From NCBI GenBank assembly GCA_018398765.1, contig JAHBMJ010001303.1, positions 7,163 through 23,287 on the forward strand: a stretch of 16,125 bases of DNA. Direction: 5' to 3'. A program made the translations under genes and the position numbers. Under the pieces are notes generated by a model. It ran no database searches. It saw only the letters and a list, made by a program, of their open reading frames with translations, and was not told the origin of the DNA. The stretch is from Chromera velia (taxonomy: Eukaryota; Sar; Chromeraceae). Below are positions 1-8,368 of the stretch, piece by piece (positions within the stretch are counted from its first letter, which is position 1; every line of letters starts with the position of its first letter).

Positions 1-336
1 CCCCCCCCCCCTCCTCACCTGGAAGCTTATGCAAATTGCCGCATCCCCTTTCTGGAGGTTCACTTTGCAGTCAAGAGGCAGCCCGTCCTGCACACACAGA
101 GGGAGAGAGACGGAGGGAGAGTGAGTGATCTCAATTAAGTGCTGACACATCTTTGAAAGCAAATTCGCGGTGGGTGTACATCGATGGGTGGGTCGATTTG
201 ATTTCCAGAAAGCCCTCTACGCAAACGAAAGGAAGGAAGTCCAGCCGTTTGTGAATTGAAAAGCCGAGTGAGGTCTGAGCTTCCTTCCTTCCTTCCTCCC
301 TTCCTTAGTTCCCGAGACACCATCCTTGAGTAGCAT

Positions 337-375
<39 letters not shown>

Positions 376-1049
376 CATGCATTCATGCATACATGCATAT
401 ATAAATGGTAATACATAGAATTGAAAATCAGATTGAGTTTCCCAGCTTCGTTCCTGCCCTCCTGACATACCGACCGACCTTGAGTAGGACTGTGATCTCG
501 ACTTCATTTTGCATCTGTTCGAAGAAGCCCACGTTGTCGGGAGTCCATGAAGGGGGGGGGTCCTCCTCTTCGTTCTGTTGTTGGGAAGCCCGCATGGAAG
601 GGGAGGGCTCCAGGGGAAGAGAACTGAAAGGTGCTCCCTGGGGTGTTCTGTCGGCATCTCCGTGTTGGGTCTGGGGCTGGAGACTGGGGGGGACTCTCGA
701 TGGATCTGCACACACTCAGTTAGATGCTCAGTTGGTTTTGCTTATTCATTCATTCATTCATTCATACATACTTTGGGTAATTCAGTTATCTACCCATTCA
801 TTCACTCACACACTCATTTATTGATTCCTTTGTCCATTTCTCTTGTCTCTGAGTCTATTGGTACATGTGAGTGGAATGAATCCGAAGGAACTGTCCATAA
901 AGCATGGAAAAACCACTGATGAATGCAACAGCGTGAGCAGGAAAGAGAAAACAGCCCGTACGTCCATCGGAGAGAAAGATTGGGAGGCAGTAGGGGACGG
1001 AGGCAGTGCGCACATACGTTACACACACACATACACACATACACACATA

Positions 1050-1087
<38 letters not shown>

Positions 1088-1284
1088 TGTACATAGACAA
1101 AGAGGACCTATGAAGCACATGAACTCTGCCACCTGATCCAGAGCTTTCCACACATACCCCTGTCCCCCTTCCCACCCCCTGCCCACGCATGCATGCCTGC
1201 AGTTAGTGAACCTGGCGTTGCAGTGATCATCACTTTGTCCTTCTTCTCCACCTCGGGGCTACAGCAGCTTGAGCAGGCCCCCAT
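1..1284 (-). CDS. ISP-like acylated protein, 5' part (partial)
   Basis: Three exons can be joined in phase: 1284-1212 (or 1284-1158), 705-479 and 87-19. The gene then runs off the left edge after a strong donor, CAG|GTGAGG, at 19/18. The start is the ATG at 1284. The N-terminus reads MGACSSCCSPEVEKK: Gly2 suits N-myristoylation and Cys4, 7 and 8 suit palmitoylation. A proline- and Gln-rich linker of about 50 residues follows. The sequence then turns into alternating strands: VEITVLLK, DGLPLDCKVNLQKG, AAICISFQ. An acylated Cys-rich N-terminus ahead of a small PH-like fold is the layout of the IMC sub-compartment proteins (ISP) of apicomplexans, which sit in the inner membrane complex. The family call is inference, because the second half of the domain is outside the window. 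Intron phases agree (1, then 0) and acceptors read gtgtgtgcag. Two donors compete for exon 1: CCAG|GTTCAC at 1212 and AGGG|GTATGT at 1158; both are phase 1. The longer form adds 18 residues. Confidence 0.65.
339..373. repeat. (AC)n microsatellite in intron 2 of the ISP-like gene
   Basis: About 17 AC units, read as GT on the coding strand. It lies inside the intron 88-478 and explains the Cys-Val open frames seen there on the minus strand. Confidence 0.95.
743..770. repeat. (TTCA)n microsatellite
   Basis: Short tetranucleotide tract in intron 1 of the ISP-like gene, just upstream of the exon 2 acceptor on the coding strand. Confidence 0.9.
1019..1084. repeat. (CA)n microsatellite with CATA interruptions
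   Basis: CA tract broken at regular intervals by TA steps, inside intron 1 of the ISP-like gene. No coding content is supported here. Confidence 0.95.
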
Positions 1285-2408
1285 CTTTCTTTCCTTCTTA
1301 GACGCTTTTGTCTTCCTTCACTGGACACGTTCTGACTCCTTTCTTATCCTTTCCTTTCTTCCGCCAGGTCAATCGAGTCGAAAGAGAAGGAGGATTCACG
1401 CGACCGTGCCAGTTGGCTCTCCCTTCACCTCCGATCTCTTACTCCCTGATCTCGTCACAAACAAAACAAGGAGCAGATCAGTCCGCCTCGGTCCCAGACT
1501 TCTCGCTTGCCTTCTTTAGGGGGGTTTTGCCTGTTTGCTGCTCGGACGTCTGCTTTGCGGCGGGTGTGTGTGTGCGTGTGTCAAAACCCCAAGCACTTCT
1601 CCGTCGAGTTGTGTGATTTTTTCTGTTGCGCGTCTGAATGGATGCAAGACTCAGTGTTTGAGCTTCCAAAGATTCAAGAAAGTAATCTCTGCCCGGACGC
1701 AGGTTGCTCTTAGTGTGGTGGAACAGCGATGTCTGGGGACGTCCTTGCATGTGTTTGTCTTTTCCAATTATATTGGATTACATATATATACAGATCGAGC
1801 GCGTATATAAATTGCGCCTCGTTCAATTCGCGATCTGCATGTATTTAGGAAGGGCCCCGGCAGGTCATATAGCCCGCGTCCCTTGCGGGCCCCGGCCGCG
1901 TCCTGCATGGCTTTCTGTATGTGACATGCAGATCTGCATTTTTTTAAAATAATCTTTCATCGATAATTTTTTAATTATTTTTTTTTTCGATACTGGGATC
2001 GATCGATCGATACATCGATGAATGACTGTTACGCCACGACATGATTGTACATATGATTGTGAGCAAAGATGGACAGAAATCTTGTATATGTGCAGCACAG
2101 AGGAAGCCCTTGTGATCCAGCCCACCAGTCTCAGGACAACGCAGCGAGGCCCTCCTACCCAGATCTCGCGATGTCCATAAATTGAGCGAGACATGCAGTA
2201 AGTCAGACAGTCAGTCAGTCAGACTGAGCCGTTCTGTGTTGGTGACTGCCTGCCCGACGAGACCAAACACGTGCAACATCTGACCTTCCTCGCTTCCTGA
2301 AGTTTCACATCGACCAGCTACACTAGCCAGTCGTCGTGCAGGGGAGAGGGAGAGAGAGAGAGAGAGAGCGACTCACTCTGATCTATCAAAGAACTCAAAG
2401 CACGCAGA
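1285..2408. other. Divergent 5' region between ISP-like gene and channel gene
   Basis: No gene is supported in these 1.1 kb. The region must hold the 5' flanks of two divergent genes. Visible items are a TATA-like TATATAAATT around 1803-1812, a GC-rich stretch near 1850-1900 with a CCCGC/GCGGG stem, a run of GATC/CGAT words near 1998-2020, and a CAGT repeat near 2199-2222. A GTAAGT donor at 2198 and a TGCAG acceptor ending at 2341 would allow a 5' UTR intron in the channel transcript, but nothing confirms it. Open frames here are short, show no domain and have mostly pyrimidine-driven composition. Confidence 0.6.
2350..2368. repeat. (AG)n tract in the channel 5' leader
   Basis: About nine AG units lying 40 bases upstream of the channel start codon, probably transcribed as 5' UTR. 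Confidence 0.85.
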
Positions 2409-4330
2409 ATGGTCTATTCAGCTGCTGCCCGTGCTCCGTATCGTGCGTCTGTCAAGTCAGCAGGCGCACAGTCGGCTGCTGCTGGGCGCGATTCCTCATT
2501 GGATCTCGTGAAGGAGAGGGAAAAGCTGGAGAATGACCCGTCAGAAGAAGGTAGCGCTCTCGAGGGCGTTGCCAGATTCCAGCTCTGGAGGAAGCAGAGG
2601 AACGCTATGGATGACAGGGACGTGCTTGCAGACTTGGAAAAGAGGGGAAATAAAATAACAAGGTTGCAGCAAAGGCTTAACAAGGTCTTTATGTCCAACG
2701 CGTTTGAATGGGTCATGGCTTTGGTGATTATTGCGAATTCGATCTTCATTGCCATTCGCGCCGATGAGCCAGAAAACCAGGCCATTATTTTGACCGACGA
2801 CTTCCTGTTTGTTCCTATCTTCACCATCGAGCTCTTTCTCAAATTGCTCACTTACCAACTTCTCTACTTTACTGATTATTGGAATGATCTTGACTTCTTT
2901 GTCGTCTGTATCTGTTGGCTCGAGATTATCGTTCGATATGGTGGAGGCAACGAAGTGAGCGCGCAGACTCTGGAGGCCTTGCGCATCTTTCGAGTTCTTC
3001 GCATTCTCCGAGTTCTGCGACTTCTTCGATCTTTCAGAGAGCTGCGACTGCTGGTGAGAGGGATCATACAGAGCTTCCGAGCTCTGTTGTGGGTCTTCAT
3101 TCTCATCGCCGTCTTCATCTTCGTCTCCGCCGTGTACGTCACCGAGATGTACCAGCCCCACAGAGGGGACACGCTGATTAACGAGTACTTCCTTTCCGTC
3201 TCCCGAAGCATGTTCACAATGTTCCAGGTGGGTGCATGGGGAGGAGTGGAATGAAGCAGTCATTAGACAGATGGGTGCATACACAGACAGCCCAGTCTTC
3301 GTGTGGGGTACGAAACATGGAGGTTCAACATTCGCGTTGCAGGTGGGTGGGTGTGCACGCACATGGAGGATCGGTATTCTCTGTTCAATGTGACGCACGC
3401 ATACTTCCAGGCGATGCAATGCCTGTCTTCCAGGCGATGCAATGCCTGTGCCGGTACAGACTTCGTGAGAATACTGAATGCATTCTTCCACCTGTCTGCA
3501 TCCTGCATTAATTGTTCTTGCAGATTCTGACTTTGGAAAGTTGGGCCAACGGGATTGTGCGACCTCTGGAGTCGATGAATCCCGGACTGGTTGCCTTCTT
3601 TGTTCTGTACGTGATCGTCCTGACGTTTGGGATGCTCAACATCCTCACAGCGGTGTTCGTGGAGACAACCATCCAGATGGCACACGCAGACGACGAGGAA
3701 ATCAGAAGGCCAGTCGGGAGAGAGAGAGGGGGGGGAGTGAGGGTAGAGGAGGTCGGCGTGTTGGTCATTCGGATGTGTTTCTTTTGTTTTTCTTTAGTCT
3801 AGATGTTTCAATCAATGTCGGATGTGTTGTCCTGAGGCTGTGCAAAGAAGGAAGGCACTCTTGTGTGGAGCGCCTTTGAATATCACGCGGATTGACTCTT
3901 TTACATTCTTCGGTTGTTTCTTTGTTTGCTTGTGTGCAGAGCGATTGCCATGGAGAAACGTCGTCAGGCAGAGTTGCTGAAGGAACTGATGGAGACGGCA
4001 GACACCGACAAGAGCGGGACGGTGACGAAGGAGGAATGGGAAGTCCTGATGTCATCTCAAGATGTTCAGTTGAAACTTCGAAAACTTGGCATTCAAGTGC
4101 AGGTCTGTCTGTCTGTCTGTCTGTCTGCCTGTCTGTCTGTCTGTCTATCTGTCTGTCTGTCTGTCTGTCTGTCTTTCTGTCTGTCTGTCCGTCCGTCTGT
4201 TTGTCCGTCTGTCCGTCTGTCCATCTGTCTGTCTATCTGTCTGTCTGTCTGTCTGTCTATCTGTCTGTCTTTCTGTCTGTCTGTCCGTCCGTCCGTCTGT
4301 TTGTCCGTCTGTCCGTCTGTCCGTCTGTCC

Positions 4331-4365
<35 letters not shown>

Positions 4366-6152
4366 GGCTAAAATTTCTCTGGCAGAAAATTTCTCTCGCA
4401 GTTAGTCAGGCAGGCTACGAAGATATTTAACATGCACGCTAGGTCCCACGGTACCGGTGGAACTTTCTTCCTCCTCCATGCACTCTCATTCGATCGTTCT
4501 TGCGCTGTCCCATGGACACATGCAGAGCGACTGACTGCCTGACCAGATCGAGACCATGCATCGACAGATTCCCTCCATGCAGACATCTTCTTTTCTATAC
4601 CATCGACTCATCGACAGTTTTCTTCTCTCTCTTCAACCCCTGATCGAATGTATCGATCGCCGCGCGCATCTTTCTTTTCTTGCACTCCCCCGGCCTCTCC
4701 CCCTCTCTCCCTTTTCTGCCTGCCTGCAGGAGGCGGGTCCTCTTTTCGATACTTTGGACTTAGATGAGTCCGGGGACATCGAGACCGACGAGTTCGTCAA
4801 CGGGCTCATGAAGGCCGCGGGAGAGGCGAAGGCTGTGGACCTCATGGTCATTCACAAACAGGTCGGTGCATGGGCTGTACGTCTCTCTCTCTCCATGTAT
4901 ATGTGTCTGTCTGTGTGTCCGTCTCTTTTCTATGTCGTTTGTTGACAAACTTGGACATCACGTCGGCTGGCTTGTTCGTTGGTCAGTTCTTTTGGTTGCC
5001 ACGTTTTTGGACGACTGTGAGAAACACAAGAGAGAGAGAGAGAGAGAAGCGGAAGATAAGCGTGTGTGTGTTTATGTGCACGCATATATGTATGCGTGTT
5101 ACTTTTGCTGTTTACGCATCATGCAGTTAGAGATGCAAAGGCGGAGTCTGGACATTCTCCAGCACGCAGTTGAGCAGATCGCCTACCGAGTGTGCGGAGA
5201 AAACTTCGAGCCCCCCCCCCTTCCGCGTGCAAGGACTTTAAACGAACAGGTCGCACCTCACTACTTCCACCGAAGACGCACGACCAAGGTCGTCCCTATC
5301 GGCCAGGACGGCGAAACAGTAGATTCTAGATTCCGCAGAAGGTCCCTCTCTGAATTCCCCGCATACGAGAGCCCAGACAGACGGTCCCCCGGCCCGACTG
5401 GATTGACCTCCAGAGACGAGAGGGACGACTCGATGAGGGCTGACAGATACTCTGTGGAGTCTAACACAGCCATCCTAGTGCCGTTAAGGTCAGTCTCTCA
5501 GAAGGAGGCCCTCCTTTTGCCTAGGTGTGCTACTTACGCGCAAGCGAACTCGAAAGAGTTCTCGTTTTTCTTTTGCAGCAGCGCTTCGCAAAGGGCTCAG
5601 AACCAATCCAGACTGTGACAGAATGTTGTCTCCGGCTTTTTTCTCTCCCATGTTTTTTGTTTTCTCTTTCTTTTCTTTGCCTCTAGTTGTTTCCCTCTTG
5701 ATAGCGTAATTCTTTCTTTGTTTGTTCATTCATTGGCGATCCTTCTCTTGTTGCTTCCTTCGATGAATCCACGCAGCCCTGCAACCCATACGGCGATGCC
5801 CTCACCATCGTACGGAGGGAGTCCCCCTGTCCTCAAATTGTCGGGCGGGGGGGCGGGAGGAGGGGGGGGAGGTAGAGGAGCCAGTGCGGAGGCCAGTGCG
5901 CGTGAGACGGAGAAAGGGAAAGAGAGAGACGCATCCTCACAGGATCTGGACAGGGCGATCGAACAATTAGGGTCGACTGGGAGGTCTGCAGCAGCAGTGG
6001 GAGGGGGAGGAGGTCGGGAGAGGCAGGGAGACCAGACGGCACCTGAAGAACAGGAAGGGGGAGGGGAGGGTGAAGGGGCGGTTTCATCATCCGAGAGACC
6101 GGGCAGACTTCCGGCATCATCTCCTGCTAGAGGGGTTCCTAGGGGTTCCTGA
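2409..6152 (+). CDS. Single-domain voltage-gated cation channel with two EF-hands
   Basis: Exons: 2409-3227, 3524-3708, 3940-4102, 4730-4861, 5127-5488 and 5777-6152, giving about 678 residues. The protein forms a voltage-gated pore in a membrane. S1 is at about 98-116, S2 at 132-147 and S3 at 158-175 (YWNDLDFF). S4 at 191-213 carries eight arginines at every third residue (192 to 213). S5 is at about 226-246 and S6 at about 294-320. The pore reads MFQILTLESWANG (271-283), with Glu278 as the likely selectivity ring. This TLESWA filter is the bacterial NaChBac type, also seen in single-domain eukaryotic channels (EukCat). Four subunits would assemble. EF-hand loops follow at 356-367 (DTDKSGTVTKEE) and 399-410 (DLDESGDIETDE), both with full ligand sets, so Ca2+ regulation is likely. 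The C-tail is Ser/Gly-rich and basic. The pore is split by intron 1. Intron 2 appears to be GC-AG. The last exons are less sure: without splicing at 5488 the frame stops at 5618. Confidence 0.9.
3404..3449. repeat. 23-bp tandem duplication in channel intron 1
   Basis: Two perfect head-to-tail copies (3404-3426 and 3427-3449) of a 23-bp unit starting CTTCCAGGCGATG, within intron 3228-3523. Confidence 0.9.
4103..4365. repeat. Compound (CTGT)n array in channel intron 3
   Basis: About 260 bases of CTGT with CCGT, CTAT, CTTT and TTGT variants, starting at the splice donor itself. The variant order repeats: the TTT words at 4174 and 4200 recur at 4270 and 4300, a higher-order period of 96-100 bases. 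The long Cys/Leu/Ser/Val frames across it are artefacts. Confidence 0.95.
5029..5047. repeat. (AG)n tract in channel intron 4
   Basis: Short AG run in the middle of intron 4862-5126. Confidence 0.85.
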
Positions 6153-6330
6153 TTTTCTTTTTTTGATCCTGATTGATCCTGAAGGAGCACGGAGGCAATT
6201 AGAAGCGCGGAGAGTGCTAGTGAGAAAATGACGAGAATTTAATCGAAGTGGAGAACAGAATTTAATTCAGACAGAAGAGAGAGAAAGGCAGAGAGAACGA
6301 GAGTAAGGAAGTCAGTCAGTAAGTAAGTAA

Positions 6331-6368
6331 GAAAGAAAGAGAGAAAGAAAGAAAGAAAGAAAGAAAAA

Positions 6369-6404
<36 letters not shown>

Positions 6405-6475
6405 AAAAAAAAAAAGAAGAAGAAAGAGAGTGAAAAAGGCAAGACAGAAAAAAAGAAAGGAAGGAGGAAGGAGGA
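6331..6475. repeat. (GAAA)n-type purine tract
   Basis: GAAA repeats with A-rich and GGAA-type interruptions, on the purine strand, just beyond the channel 3' end. The Phe/Leu/Ser frames on the minus strand come from this tract. Confidence 0.95.
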
Positions 6476-7054
6476 AGGAGAAGCTTCTGCATGAAGAGCC
6501 CAACTAGAGAGAGATTGCACTGAAGCTGTACGTGCGTTCCGGCAGGGGCATACAGTCCATACTGAAGAATTCATTCACGAGTGAACGCATGGATCTTGCT
6601 TGATCCACACATGGAGCGAATGATCGATTCGTTGAATCAATGAAAGAGTAAAATTTTAAATCATTTGCTTCAAGTTGTTTGTACTTGTTTGTTTGCCTCA
6701 GCGGCCTGCTGCCTTTGCCTTCCTCTCTGTCTGCCAGTGCGCAGTGGTTGTTTGTTTATGTGTGTGAAAGATCGGAATGGATGCCATAGCGTGCAGTGAC
6801 ATGTCAAGAAATTGTTTTAATAATTGACACCGCTCTTCAAATCAGGCCGGAAAGGCTCATACAAGAAGAGACTTGGTAAAAAACATATTTGAAAACAAAG
6901 GCTGCAATAAACTTTGGCGAATGTTTTTGTATGAACATCATACGAACATCATGTTGAAGTTGTTTTACAATGATGTCAACCTTCAAGTTTTGATTAAATT
7001 TAAATTACCATTAGACACATTGTTGTAAAACTATTTGCTAAGAAATTCGTTGAA

Positions 7055-7098
7055 GTTTCTTTTTTAAAAAAGTTACGTTTCTTTTTTAAAAAAGTTAC
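7055..7098. repeat. 22-bp tandem repeat with palindromic core
   Basis: Two perfect copies (7055-7076 and 7077-7098). Each contains CTTTTTTAAAAAAG, itself a palindrome, so the single strand could form a hairpin. Confidence 0.9.
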
Positions 7099-7562
7099 AT
7101 CGAGTCTCCTTTAATCAATGTATAAGTAATCTATATGAGACTATTTATGTTAAGTGTGGTGTTAGGCTTAGTGCAGTGTTGGCGTTTTACTATAAATTAG
7201 TATAATAATTCAAGTTTATTGTTTGTTGTGTCATAGTGCCGTATAATTAAGGATCAATTTAAAGTGCACACGCGCATGTACACATGCCTAGACACATGCC
7301 TTCTGGGTCTGACCAGTACATGGCCTGCAGCCGTGCAAACTGTCATGAACCGCGCCAGGCCGGTACCTTGATCGATCTAGCCTCTCTGATTGCATCTCTA
7401 CCTATGGGAGGTGGTAGGAGTTCTGCTATGATATTGTACATATTCCAGTAAACATGAACATGGCAAAGTGCGCAGATGACGGTGGTTAGCATAAAGAGTC
7501 GAAGACTCGAAAGTCTCGAAGTTAAGTGAAATTGAGCTGAAGAAAGTGAAAGAAGTGAAGAA

Positions 7563-7824
7563 GGGGCTATGTGAAAATTTATTTGAGTGTCAATAGCACG
7601 CAAGACCCCCCCCCCCCTCCCCCTACCTTCTACTACAGCGATACGTAACGCCTCTAAATAAATTGAAAACCCAGTTTTGACTTAGAAAATTAAAAATGTG
7701 TTTTGATAGCGGAAAAGAACGGTTATTTTTGCTTCGCTGGCACGCAAAACCCCCTCCCCCCCCCCCTGCCCCCCTAAGCGCGTTTGCGTGCCACTGACAC
7801 TCAAATAAATTTTTATATGGCCCC
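7563..7824. mobile_element. Foldback / MITE-like element with 41-bp imperfect inverted repeats
   Basis: The arms at 7563-7603 and 7784-7824 are reverse complements with about five mismatches. Reading inward both give GGGGC, then AT, then AAAATTTATTTGAGTGTCA, then GCACGCAA. The outer ends are GGGGC and GCCCC. The 180 bases between hold two poly-C tracts, each preceded by GCACGCAA, and no coding sequence. I see no adjoining target duplication, so the transposon call is weaker than the inverted repeat itself. Confidence 0.6.
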
Positions 7825-7919
7825 AAAATAAGGAAGTGAAATAATTATATAAGGAATAAAATCAGTAGTTTTTTCTAGAGTTTTTTTTGTATTTTTTTTT
7901 TAATTTTAACTCAAATATA

Positions 7920-8191
7920 CTAGGCCGTGCACTATAGATAAATTAAAAAAATAAAAAAACTAAAAAAACTTTTTTTAAATCTATTTTTTTTTATTTATAA
8001 TTTATCACCCCCTTAACTAGACAAACAACTGTTGTTTAAGTGTTGTATTAAGTGTTGTATAAGTATTGCAGGGAGTGTTGCATAAAAGACAACTGTTGTT
8101 TTGTGAATAAAAAAATAAAAAATAAAAAACTAGTAAAACTTTTTTTCTTTCCGAGTCTTTCTTTTTTTTTTAGCTATAGTGCAGGGCCTAG
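7920..8191. mobile_element. Non-autonomous TIR element (hAT-like MITE) with 8-bp target duplication
   Basis: The left end CTAGGCCGTGCACTATAG (7920-7937) and the reverse complement of the right end, CTAGGCCCTGCACTATAG (8174-8191), differ at one base. The element is flanked by direct CAAATATA at 7912-7919 and 8192-8199. An 8-bp target duplication with short TIRs is characteristic of hAT transposons. The 272-bp body is AT-rich, has no transposase frame and holds two copies of ACAACTGTTGTT. It therefore looks like a deletion derivative or MITE moved by another copy. Confidence 0.75.
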
Positions 8192-8368
8192 CAAATATAT
8201 AAATTATAACAAATATGTGTTTTATAACAATTGGACATCTCTCCAGCTTTTAAAAAACAGTAAATACAAATCATTAACGGGAAAAGTTTACTTAAATGCT
8301 GAACTTCGTCACTTTTTTGGGGCTAGAATTAAGAAATATAAATTTAAAAAATTGTTGGCATTCTGTTG

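Larger units (their letters stand above)
6153..8368. other. Convergent intergenic region, AT-rich in its right half
   Basis: No gene is supported in these 2.2 kb between the stop codons of the channel (plus strand) and the kinase (minus strand). The left part is purine-rich with a GAAA tract. From about 6640 the composition turns AT-rich, strongest at 7830-8340, unlike the rest of the window. It holds a 22-bp tandem repeat, one foldback element, one MITE-like element and long poly-A, poly-T and poly-C runs. The longest open frame, on the plus strand from 8052, crosses the MITE-like element and the antisense of the kinase end, and shows no domain. Confidence 0.7.

Noticed and set aside
1478-1750. 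A 90-codon minus-strand frame upstream of the ISP-like gene
   Set aside because: No domain, no convincing splice link to the gene start at 1284, and composition similar to flanking non-coding DNA.
2541-3491. A 316-codon open frame on the minus strand across the channel gene
   Set aside because: It is the antisense of the channel exon, has no domain, and runs through the intron; the plus strand shows S1-S6, the pore and S4 arginines.
4103-4365. CRISPR-like regular repeat
   Set aside because: It is a tetranucleotide microsatellite without unique spacers, in a eukaryotic intron.
4086-4430. Long Cys/Leu/Ser/Val frames in all three plus-strand phases
   Set aside because: They are translations of the CTGT array inside an intron.
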